A stretch of 18,404 bases of DNA from a bacterium (GTDB lineage Bacteria > UBA9089 > JAHJRX01): assembly GCA_030017825.1 (NCBI GenBank), contig JASEGW010000019.1:1-18404 (forward strand). Direction: 5' to 3'. The position numbers and the translations under genes were made by a program. Position 1 is the first letter of the stretch, and each line of letters opens with the position of its first letter. The notes below the pieces were generated by a model, which was not told where the DNA came from, ran no database searches, and was given only the letters and a program-made list of their open reading frames with translations. Of this stretch, positions 1 to 7,535 are shown in pieces.

Positions 1-123
1 GAAAGTTGTTTTTATTCTAATTTTTCTTTATTTCTATAAGACCTTTTGATTAATAAGGGAGTATATTCTTATGTCGAACTCAGGTTAGTTATTAAATTCG
101 TGCCTAATAAGGCCATTTAAATG

Positions 124-1041
124 CTATCTATCTCGGAATAAATAACTTAATATTGCTTCTCCTGTATAAAGTCGATTTTCTGCTTGGTCAAAAACAATAG
201 ATTCTTTGCTTTCAATTATCTCGTCTGTAATCTCCTCTCCTCTATGAGCAGGAAGACAATGCATAACTAAAACATTCTTTTTAGCTAAGTTAATCAAATC
301 TCTATTTACTCGAAAACCATAAAAAGCTTTCTTTCTTTCATAAGCCTCATCTTCTTGTCCCATGCTAGTCCAAACATCAGTATAAATTACATCCGCTTTA
401 GAAACTACTTCTTTGGGAACCTCATGTAGCTCTACTAAAGAATTACCATTAGAAATATCCTTAGCATAATTGACAATTTCTTCTTTAGGCTTATATGCAG
501 GTGGAGTTACTATGGTAATATTAATTCCCATTTTGGCTGCTCCGATCAGCCAAGAATGGGCTATATTATTGCCATCTCCTATATAGACTAAATTAACACC
601 TTTAGTTTGACCAAGTTTTTCTTTTATAGTCATCAAGTCTGCTAATATTTGACAAGGATGAAATAAATCTGACAAGGCATTAATAATAGGTATAGAAGAG
701 TATTTGGCCATTTGGAGAATATCTTTGTGAGAAAAGGTGCGAGCTATTACGCCATCTACATAACGCGACATTACTCTAATAATATCAGGAACAGTTTCTC
801 TAATGCCCAATTGTACCTCTTTGTGTCCTAAGTATAGAGAAAAGCCTCCTAAACGATTTATAGCTACCTCAAAAGATACTCGAGTGCGAATAGAAGGTTT
901 TTGGAAGATTAAAGCTATTTTTTTACCTTTCAAGATATTTAGTGTCTCTCGGTTTGATTTATATTGTATGGCTAAATCTATCAACTCTTCAATTTCGTTT
1001 TTTTCAAAGTCTCTTAATGAAAGAAAATCTCTTTTTTTCAT
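124..1041 (-). CDS. argF: Ornithine carbamoyltransferase
   Basis: Transfers the carbamoyl group from carbamoyl phosphate to ornithine, giving citrulline, in the cytoplasmic arginine pathway. The 305 residues match the family length. Visible motifs are the carbamoyl-phosphate loop KPSIRTRVSFE near residue 50, HPCQILADL in the middle, the ornithine-side DVWTSMGQ and the catalytic HCLPAHRG near the C-terminus. The loop reads S-I-R-T-R where S-T-R-T-R is the common form; other residues at that position occur in the family, so activity is still expected. The ATG follows a GAGG ribosome site about 6 bases upstream. It is the last gene seen of an argB-argD-argF operon, 23 bases after argD. Aspartate carbamoyltransferase is the only close alternative and is disfavoured by the HCLPAHRG and SMG motifs. 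Confidence 0.96.
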   Translation of the reverse strand: MKKRDFLSLRDFEKNEIEELIDLAIQYKSNRETLNILKGKKIALIFQKPSIRTRVSFEVAINRLGGFSLYLGHKEVQLGIRETVPDIIRVMSRYVDGVIARTFSHKDILQMAKYSSIPIINALSDLFHPCQILADLMTIKEKLGQTKGVNLVYIGDGNNIAHSWLIGAAKMGINITIVTPPAYKPKEEIVNYAKDISNGNSLVELHEVPKEVVSKADVIYTDVWTSMGQEDEAYERKKAFYGFRVNRDLINLAKKNVLVMHCLPAHRGEEITDEIIESKESIVFDQAENRLYTGEAILSYLFRDR

Positions 1042-1064
1042 AATTGCCTCGGATTAATTTCAGA

Positions 1065-2264
1065 TTAATTATCAATATTTCCTAAAACATTATCAAGTAT
1101 TTCTAAAGCTTTTTCTATTTCATTATTAGAAATTATTAAAGGAGGTAGTATGCGTAATATGTTACCGCAAGTACAGTTAATTAAAAGTCCCTCTTGAACA
1201 CACTTTTTAACTATTCTATCTCCATCAATGGTTAATTCCATAGCAATCATTAACCCTTGACCTCTAACTTCTTTAACAAAACTGTATTTTTTTGCTAATG
1301 TGTTAAGCTGAATAAGAAAGGAAGCTCCAACTCTTTTTACCTTTTCTAAAATATTCTCTTCTTTTATAACATCTAAGGTAGCACATCCTGTGGCAGCAGC
1401 TAAAGGATTTCCGCCAAAAGTAGAAGCGTGATCACCAAAGCTTAAATAGTCAGAGAACTTATCACTCACCACCATGGCTCCAATAGGAAATCCACTTCCT
1501 AAAGCTTTAGCTAAAGTCATTACATCAGGAGTAAGATCATGATAATTCTGAAAGGCAAACATTTCACCTGTTCTTCCTATTCCTGTCTGCACTTCATCAA
1601 AGATTAGTAAAATATTTTGTTTATTACAGATATCTCTTATAGAAGCAAGATACTCGGCTTTAGCAATATTTACCCCTCCTTCTCCTTGTATAGGTTCTAT
1701 TATTACGGCAACTGTATTAAGAGTAATTTTTTTCTTAAAATCTTCTATATCATTAAATTTACAGTATTTAAAGCCTTCTGGTAGAGGATCAAACCCTTTT
1801 TGAAATTTAGTTTGACCAGTAGCAGTAAGAGTAGCCAAAGTACGTCCATGAAACGAATTTTCCATGGTAATTATCTCATACTTATCTCCAACTTTTTTCC
1901 CATATTTTCGAGCTAATTTTATAGCAGCTTCATTAGCTTCAGCTCCACTATTACAGAAAAAGACTTTTCCGCTAAAAGATAGTTCAATTAATTTTTTAGC
2001 CAGATTTATTTGAGGTATAGTATAGAATAGATTTGAAGTATGGATTAAAGTGGTAGCTTGTTTTTTAAGTATATCTACTATCTTGGGATGACTATGGCCT
2101 AAATTGCATACAGCTAAACCTGCTATAAAGTCGAGATATTTTTTTCCAGAAGCATCCCAAACAAAGGCTCCTTTTCCTTTAACTAAGGATATAGGATAAC
2201 GACGATAAGTTTGTAATATATATTTACTTTCTTCTTCTTTAATTAACTCATCATTTTTTTCCAT
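1065..2264 (-). CDS. argD: Acetylornithine aminotransferase (class III PLP enzyme)
   Basis: Converts N-acetylglutamate semialdehyde and glutamate to N-acetylornithine and 2-oxoglutarate, using pyridoxal phosphate. The 399 residues are normal for ArgD. The phosphate-binding NSGAEANEAA lies near residues 105-114. SFHGRT follows near 137, the cofactor Asp223 in IFDEVQTGIGRTG, the Schiff-base Lys253 in LAKALGSGFP and TFGGNPLA after that. The operon position between argB and argF supports ArgD over related aminotransferases (GabT, ornithine aminotransferase), although such enzymes often also work in lysine synthesis. The gene starts one base after the argB stop region, so translation is probably coupled to argB; the purine-rich GAAAGAA before the ATG is a weak ribosome site. 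Confidence 0.94.
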   Translation of the reverse strand: MEKNDELIKEEESKYILQTYRRYPISLVKGKGAFVWDASGKKYLDFIAGLAVCNLGHSHPKIVDILKKQATTLIHTSNLFYTIPQINLAKKLIELSFSGKVFFCNSGAEANEAAIKLARKYGKKVGDKYEIITMENSFHGRTLATLTATGQTKFQKGFDPLPEGFKYCKFNDIEDFKKKITLNTVAVIIEPIQGEGGVNIAKAEYLASIRDICNKQNILLIFDEVQTGIGRTGEMFAFQNYHDLTPDVMTLAKALGSGFPIGAMVVSDKFSDYLSFGDHASTFGGNPLAAATGCATLDVIKEENILEKVKRVGASFLIQLNTLAKKYSFVKEVRGQGLMIAMELTIDGDRIVKKCVQEGLLINCTCGNILRILPPLIISNNEIEKALEILDNVLGNIDN

Positions 2265-2265
2265 A

Positions 2266-3144
2266 TTATTCTTTCACTACCTGAGTTCCAATTCCTTTGT
2301 CAGTAAAAAGTTCTAATAATAAAGAATGCAAAATTTTACCATTGATAATATGAGCTTTTCCCACTCCATTTTCAATAGCTTTTTTGCAAGCATCTATCTT
2401 GGGAATCATTCCACCTTTTATATACCCTTTTTTAATCAAAGACGCCACTTCATTAATTTTTATAGTAGAAATTAGAGTGTCTTCATTATTTGGGTCTTTT
2501 AATATTCCCTTTATATCTGTTAAAAATATTAATTTATGAGCTTTTAAATAAGCAGCTACTTCACCTGAAACTAAATCTGCATTTATATTATATCTTTTTC
2601 CATCTTCATCTATGCCTACAGGAGCAATAATAGGTATAAACCCTTCTTTATGCAAAGCATTTATAATAGTAGGATCGATACTCTTTACTCTGCCAGTATG
2701 TCCTAAGTTTAAAATTTTCTTACCCTTTGTTTTTACCAAAAGCTGTTCGGCTTTAATTAAATTAGCATCTACGCCACTTAAACCAATAGCTTTTCCTCCT
2801 TGTTTATCTATATTGGAAACAATTTCTTTATTTATTTTGCCACAAAGAACCATTTCTACAATATCCATAGTTTCCTTATCTGTAATCCTATGGCCATCAA
2901 AAAAATCAGCTACTTTTTCATATTTCTCCATTACTTTATTTATCTGAGGGCCTCCACCATGAATAATTACTGGTTTCATGCCTACGTATTTTAATAAAAC
3001 TATGTCTAATGCAAAATTGTTTTTTAACTCTTCTTCGCTCATGGCACTTCCGCCATATTTAATTACTACAATTTTATCATAAAATCTCTTGATGTAAGGC
3101 AAACCCTCCACTAATACTTTAGCTCTAGCTAACAATTCTTTCAT
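2266..3144 (-). CDS. argB: Acetylglutamate kinase, probably arginine-sensitive
   Basis: Phosphorylates N-acetylglutamate with ATP, the second step of arginine synthesis. The 292 residues carry KYGGSAM at 29-35, the substrate loop HGGGPQI at 62-68, GHRITD at 84-89 and the C-terminal FTDKGIGTQVV. A helix of about 22 residues (ELLARAKVLVEGLPYIKR) precedes the kinase core. In characterised enzymes such an N-terminal helix builds the hexamer and goes with feedback inhibition by arginine, so this enzyme is probably the controlled step; that is inference. It is the first gene of the operon. The ATG is preceded by AGGGTGAT (complement of 3148-3155) about 3-4 bases upstream, and a sigma70-type promoter lies about 30 bases upstream. 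Confidence 0.95.
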   Translation of the reverse strand: MKELLARAKVLVEGLPYIKRFYDKIVVIKYGGSAMSEEELKNNFALDIVLLKYVGMKPVIIHGGGPQINKVMEKYEKVADFFDGHRITDKETMDIVEMVLCGKINKEIVSNIDKQGGKAIGLSGVDANLIKAEQLLVKTKGKKILNLGHTGRVKSIDPTIINALHKEGFIPIIAPVGIDEDGKRYNINADLVSGEVAAYLKAHKLIFLTDIKGILKDPNNEDTLISTIKINEVASLIKKGYIKGGMIPKIDACKKAIENGVGKAHIINGKILHSLLLELFTDKGIGTQVVKE

Positions 3145-3172
3145 TTTATCACCCTAAATAGACATTTTTAGT

Positions 3173-3201
3173 AATATATCATCAAGTTCTGATAAAATCA
3201 A
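3173..3201 (-). promoter_or_regulatory. Sigma70-type promoter of argBDF
   Basis: On the minus strand TTGATT (complement of 3196-3201) is followed after 17 bases by TATATT (complement of 3173-3178). Transcription should begin near 3166, giving a leader of about 20 bases before argB. The spacer holds a small dyad, TGAT-ttt-ATCA, that could be an operator. I do not see a convincing ArgR box, so regulation stays open. Confidence 0.7.
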
Positions 3202-3228
3202 TTATAATTTCAATGTTTTTGTAGCAAT

Positions 3229-3256
3229 AAATTTAATCTTTCAAATTTAATCTTTC
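3229..3256. repeat. Perfect 14-base tandem repeat, two copies
   Basis: AAATTTAATCTTTC occurs twice in direct tandem (3229-3242 and 3243-3256) in the divergent gap between argB and smc, just upstream of the argB -35 box. It may be a repeated binding site or simple replication slippage in AT-rich DNA. The remainder of this 280-base gap shows no gene and no clear smc promoter. Confidence 0.8.
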
Positions 3257-3424
3257 AAAAATAACTCCTTTAGTTTTTTAGATAAATAACCGATTTAGTA
3301 AGAAAAGTATCTCTACGATTTCTATCAGCAAGCAATCTAATCTCAAAAAATGCAGTTAATCATGAGAATAAAGGCTTAAATCAGGCATAAAGATAGTGCG
3401 AGTAAGGAAAAATGGTGAAATTTT

Positions 3425-6400
3425 ATGTTCCTTAAAAAAGTATCTCTTTTTGGCTTTAAATCTTTTGGCAAGAAAGAAGAGCTAAATTTTGCTTCAGGTA
3501 TTAATGCTATTGTAGGACCTAACGGTTGCGGAAAAAGTAACATTTTAGAAGCTATTCGGTGGGTATTAGGGGAGCAAAGAGTAAACATATTGAGAGGCAA
3601 GAGCATGGCTGATGTAATATTCAGTGGTTGCAATAGCTATAAACCTCTTAGTGTGGCCGAAGCATCATTATATTTATCAAATGAATCCCACGTTTTCCCT
3701 ATTGATTTTGAAGAAGTAGTAGTTTCAAGGAGAGTTTTCCGTTCCGGGGAAAGTGAATACTTTATTAATGATGGTAAATGTCGCCTAAAGGATATCCAAG
3801 AGCTTTTTGCAGGAACTGGTTTAGGTAAGAATACTTTTTCTATTATTGAGCAAGGTAAGATAGAATCAATAATTAGTAACCAAGCTCAAGACAGAAGATT
3901 AATATTTGAAGAAATAGCGGGCATATCTAAATATAAAATGCGCAAACAAGAAGCTCTAAAAAAATTAGAAAACACTAATTTTAATATTTTAAGAATTGAT
4001 GATGTATTATACGAACTTCAAAAACAAACTAACTCTTTAGAAAGAGAAGTAAAGAGAGCAAATCAGTATAGAAAATTAAGCGAAGAAATAAACACTTTAG
4101 AGGTAGAATATAAAAAGAATCAATATATAAAATTATATCAAAAATATGAAAATATTTGTAAAGAATATCTTAAAGTAGAAGAAAATGAAGCTAATATTTC
4201 AAAAATCTTAGAAAAATATACAGAAAGTCTAAAAGAAAAATACAGAGAAATAAAGGAAGTAAGAAATGACCTTTCTGTAGTTTCTTCAGAGCTAAGTAGC
4301 CTTAATCAAGAAAAACAAGATATAGAAGATCGGACCATTAGAAGCGAAGAAAAGAAAAACTATCTAACTTCTCAGACAAAACAAGTACAAAACGAAACAG
4401 AAGAATTAAAAAACAAAGAAAACTATTTAGAAAAATGTATTAAAAATGCAAAGACAGATACTTTAAGCTTAAATCAAGAAATTGAAAAAACAAATAGTGA
4501 ATTGCTTTTAAAAGAAACTGCACTCTGTCAGATAGAGAAAGACAAAGAAGCAGCAGAAAATATACTAAATAAAGAAAAAGAAGAAATTATTGATATTCAA
4601 AAAGATATATCAAGAATTAACAACGAAATTACTAATAATGAAGTTTTAGGTAAAAATTTAGACTCTCAAATAGTAAAGTTAGACAAGGAAGAAAGTAAGG
4701 TCAATTTAGTTCTTAATCAAACTTGTAAAGATTATCAAAAGACTAATAATAAATTTGGAGAAAACAAAAATAAAATTGATAATCTCCAAAAGATGCTAAA
4801 AATAGATGAAAAAGAGCTTTGCGAAAAAAAAGATCATTTGCAAGAAATAAAGTTATCTATAGCCAAATATCAAGAGAACTTTAATAAAAGTGAAATAAAA
4901 TATCACACTTTAAAAAAACTTCAAGATGATTTTGTAGGGTATTTTACTGGGGTAAAAACTATCTTAGAGGCTTGTCAAAAAAATGATAAACCGTTTGGAG
5001 AAATTTGCCAAATAGTTTCAGATCTCATAAAAGTATCTCCAGAATATGAACTAACCATTGAAGTTGCCTTAGGCAGCAATATTCAAAGCATAGTAGTTTT
5101 AACTGCCAAAGATGCACAAGCAGCTATTGCTTATCTAAAGAAAAACAAAGGTAAGGCTACTTTTCTACCTTTAGATTTAATAAAAGAGCGTAATGTTTGT
5201 GATAAGCTTTTACAAGTGATTGGTTGGGAAGGAGTTATAGGAAAAGGAAAAGATTTAGTTTTGTTCGATCCTTTGTATCAAAAAATATTTGATTATTTAT
5301 TGGGTAATGTATTAATTGTTGAGAATATAGTTGTGGCTGAAAGAATTATTCGACAAATAGATTTAAATATTAAGTTAGTTACTCTTTCTGGAGAAGCAAT
5401 TAATCCCTTTGGGGTCATTACTGGAGGTCAGCAAAAATCAAAAGAATTTAGATTTCTTAGTAGGCGTCGAAATATAGAAACAGCTAAAGTAGATATGAAG
5501 AAAGCTTCTGAAAAAATTACGGAGCTAAGAAAGGAAGAAACCAGTATTTCTAATTACCTTATTTCTATAACCAAGAGAATTCAAGAAAAAAAAGAAGAGA
5601 TTGCCCAAATTGAAAAAACACAAAGAAATTTTGAATATAATATTAAAGCACAGCAGATTAAGATCAAAGATTGTGAAGCTATTATTAAACTTTGTCAAAG
5701 TGATAGAAGCAGATATAAAGAAGAAAAGTTTATTGTAGAAAGAAATCTAAAAAGATTAAAAAGCAAAAAGAAACTTCAGGAAGAGTATGATCAAAAAAGA
5801 AGAAGTATTATTAACTCTTTAAATCTTGATCTACAAATATATCAAGAAAATGTAAAAAACTTCTTAGAAAAAATTACTAATTTAAAAGTAATTTTAGCCA
5901 GATTTAAAGAGAGAGAGAGAAACCAAGTAAATAGTTTAAATAGATTTTGTGAGGATCTAAAAGAAGCTCAGGAAAAAGAGTATAAGCTGAGACAAAAGCT
6001 TCATAATTTAAAAACTGAAACTACAGTAGAAGAAGATATACAAGAATCTCTCGCAAAAAATATTGGTGAATTAAAGGAGAAGAGTGAAAAGATAAGTAGA
6101 AAACTTAAAGAATTAGAAGAAAAGTATGCTCTAAAAGAAAATTGTATAGCTAAAGAGCAGGAAATTATTGACAACAAACAACATGAAAAAGATGAAGTAG
6201 TAAAAATGTTCTATCAAGTAAAACTTGAAAAATCAAACTTAGAGAATTCTCTAAATAAAATTAGAGAAAATTTATTAGAAATAGGATTTAGAGACTTATT
6301 TGATGAAAAAAATAGTTTAATAATTAAATCACAAATTGTGGAAGAGGATGCTAATGAAGAATATGAAGAAAAAATAGCTCTGCTTAAATCTAAAAGAGAG

Positions 6401-7006
6401 AATTTTAAAGAAGTCAATTTAAATGCTCCTAAAGAATATCAAGAACTTAAAGAGAGAATAGAGTTTGTTTCTAATCAAAAGAAAGATTTAGCTTCTGCTT
6501 GTAAGCACTTGCATGCAATGATTGAAAAGATTGATTTAAAGTGTAAAGATTTATTTCTGGAAACATTTTTATCTATAAAAACTAATTTTTCTCAAATATT
6601 TAATCGATTATTTGAAGGTGGTTTTGCTCAAATATTATTGACTGATGATAATCTACTAATTGCAGGTGTTGATATTATTGTGCAGCCTAAAGGAAAAAAA
6701 TTAACCAATATTTCTCTACTTTCTGGAGGAGAAAAATCTTTAGTAGCCATAGCTTTACTTTTTTCTATTTTAATGATTAAACCTGTTCCTTTTTGCGTAT
6801 TAGATGAAATTGATGCAGCTTTAGATGAAGTAAATGTTGCTCGTTATGTTAAAATTTTATCTGAGTTTGGACAAAGAATGCAATTCTTAATTATAACTCA
6901 TAATAAAAAAGCCATTGAAATAGCTGACACTCTTTATGGCATTACTATGCAAGAAGCAGGAATCTCTAAAGTAGTTTCTGTAAACCTCAAAGAAGCTATC
7001 TCCTAA
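3425..7006 (+). CDS. smc: Chromosome segregation protein SMC
   Basis: ATPase that forms a ring with ScpA and ScpB and compacts and segregates the chromosome. The 1193 residues fit full-length bacterial SMC. The N-terminal ATPase half has Walker A GPNGCGKSN at 31-39 and a Q-loop region with IIEQGKIE near 138. A long Glu/Lys-rich coiled coil follows. A hinge spans about 500-670, starting near DFVGYFTGV and ending at the conserved INPFGVITGG. After the returning coiled coil the C-terminal half has the ABC signature LLSGGEK at 1098-1104, Walker B FCVLDE at 1123-1128 and the D-loop ALDE. All ATPase elements are intact. GGTGA at 3414-3418 lies 6 bases before the ATG. It stands alone here: neither ftsY nor scpAB is adjacent. 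The DNA-repair protein RecN or an SbcC-like ATPase is excluded by hinge and length. Confidence 0.97.
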   Translation: MFLKKVSLFGFKSFGKKEELNFASGINAIVGPNGCGKSNILEAIRWVLGEQRVNILRGKSMADVIFSGCNSYKPLSVAEASLYLSNESHVFPIDFEEVVVSRRVFRSGESEYFINDGKCRLKDIQELFAGTGLGKNTFSIIEQGKIESIISNQAQDRRLIFEEIAGISKYKMRKQEALKKLENTNFNILRIDDVLYELQKQTNSLEREVKRANQYRKLSEEINTLEVEYKKNQYIKLYQKYENICKEYLKVEENEANISKILEKYTESLKEKYREIKEVRNDLSVVSSELSSLNQEKQDIEDRTIRSEEKKNYLTSQTKQVQNETEELKNKENYLEKCIKNAKTDTLSLNQEIEKTNSELLLKETALCQIEKDKEAAENILNKEKEEIIDIQKDISRINNEITNNEVLGKNLDSQIVKLDKEESKVNLVLNQTCKDYQKTNNKFGENKNKIDNLQKMLKIDEKELCEKKDHLQEIKLSIAKYQENFNKSEIKYHTLKKLQDDFVGYFTGVKTILEACQKNDKPFGEICQIVSDLIKVSPEYELTIEVALGSNIQSIVVLTAKDAQAAIAYLKKNKGKATFLPLDLIKERNVCDKLLQVIGWEGVIGKGKDLVLFDPLYQKIFDYLLGNVLIVENIVVAERIIRQIDLNIKLVTLSGEAINPFGVITGGQQKSKEFRFLSRRRNIETAKVDMKKASEKITELRKEETSISNYLISITKRIQEKKEEIAQIEKTQRNFEYNIKAQQIKIKDCEAIIKLCQSDRSRYKEEKFIVERNLKRLKSKKKLQEEYDQKRRSIINSLNLDLQIYQENVKNFLEKITNLKVILARFKERERNQVNSLNRFCEDLKEAQEKEYKLRQKLHNLKTETTVEEDIQESLAKNIGELKEKSEKISRKLKELEEKYALKENCIAKEQEIIDNKQHEKDEVVKMFYQVKLEKSNLENSLNKIRENLLEIGFRDLFDEKNSLIIKSQIVEEDANEEYEEKIALLKSKRENFKEVNLNAPKEYQELKERIEFVSNQKKDLASACKHLHAMIEKIDLKCKDLFLETFLSIKTNFSQIFNRLFEGGFAQILLTDDNLLIAGVDIIVQPKGKKLTNISLLSGGEKSLVAIALLFSILMIKPVPFCVLDEIDAALDEVNVARYVKILSEFGQRMQFLIITHNKKAIEIADTLYGITMQEAGISKVVSVNLKEAIS

Positions 7007-7191
7007 AATCAAATTAAATTTAACGCATTTATATACCCTACATTTCTACCTTTTGTAGTAATCCCAAGACCTACATTTCAAAAACAATTTCTCCTTTTTG
7101 TTTCCCTTTTTACAATTCTTTTATGCTTTAGTATAAGTTTATAGGTTGTACAGCTCTAAATATGAGTTTAAAACTGACCATAATTGTTTAC

Positions 7192-7213
7192 ACTGTGCAA
7201 TAATTTACACAGT
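7192..7213. promoter_or_regulatory. Inverted repeat, possible enhancer (activator) site
   Basis: ACTGTG-N10-CACAGT is a perfect 6-base dyad. It sits within two tandem imperfect palindromes, TTTACACTGTGCAA (7187-7200) and TTACACAGTAA (7205-7215). It lies about 115-140 bases upstream of the start expected from the sigma54 promoter, which is the usual distance for a bacterial enhancer-binding protein site. Identity of the binding protein is unknown. Confidence 0.4.
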
Positions 7214-7302
7214 AATTTTTTAGAAAAAAATGCAACCCATTCTATCATTAACCTAACTCTATTATTTTCAGATAATTTATTTTATCTATTTTAAGATTAT
7301 AT

Positions 7303-7319
7303 TTGGCATAATAATTGCT
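7303..7319 (+). promoter_or_regulatory. Sigma54 (RpoN) -24/-12 promoter
   Basis: TTGGCATAATAATTGCT matches the RpoN consensus TGGCAC-N5-TTGC at all but one of the strongly conserved positions. GG at 7305-7306 and GC at 7317-7318 are separated by exactly 10 bases, as required. The expected start is near 7330. In DNA this poor in G and C such a match is unlikely by chance in an intergenic region. It points toward the response regulator gene at 7536. Confidence 0.65.
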
Positions 7320-7366
7320 ATCTATTACTAATAGATAAAATATTAATACTTATTTTTGAGAAAAAT

Positions 7367-7474
7367 ATGTTTACTAAAGCTAAAGATAGATACTTATTTT
7401 ATTTTAGTAGCAGGATTCTATCCTACTTATTTATATTTCTAATTAGCTATTTACTTTGGCAACTCTATACTTAG
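7367..7474 (+). CDS. Possible small membrane peptide, 35 residues
   Basis: The reading frame gives a basic N-terminus (MFTKAKDRY) followed by one long hydrophobic stretch from about residue 10 to 33, rich in Leu, Ile, Phe and Tyr, as in a single-pass inner-membrane peptide. It begins about 37 bases after the start expected from the sigma54 promoter and ends 61 bases before the response regulator, so the two would share a transcript. The ribosome site is weak (GAG 6 bases upstream). AT-rich DNA easily yields hydrophobic frames, so this may not be a gene. No family is recognised. Confidence 0.3.
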   Translation: MFTKAKDRYLFYFSSRILSYLFIFLISYLLWQLYT

Positions 7475-7535
7475 TATTTAGTAACTTTTCGTAAAGTAGA
7501 TATAGCTTGACAAATAGAGTAATTGGAAGGTAGCT

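Larger units (their letters stand above)
7007..7535. other. Intergenic region with regulatory signals before the HD-GYP gene
   Basis: 529 bases between smc and the response regulator. It holds, in order, a direct repeat CCTACATTTC (near 7038 and 7070), a dyad at 7192-7213, a second dyad AGATAA-N6-TTATCT at 7270-7287, a sigma54-type promoter at 7303-7319 and a possible 35-codon reading frame at 7367-7474. I see no clear hairpin-plus-T-tract terminator for smc. Confidence 0.6.

Noticed and set aside
2612..2947. Plus-strand frame of 111 codons inside argB
   Set aside because: It lies opposite a clearly real argB, has no ribosome site and resembles no known protein; it is an antisense shadow.
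3145..3424. CRISPR-like array from the tandem repeat
   Set aside because: Only two adjacent copies without spacers.
7021..7110. Intrinsic terminator for smc around CTACA...TGTAG
   Set aside because: The stem is only 5 AT-rich bases with an 11-base loop and no T-tract directly after it.
7507..7535. TTGACA at 7507-7512 as a -35 box for the response regulator
   Set aside because: The matching -10 position falls on the ribosome site and shows no TATAAT-like sequence.
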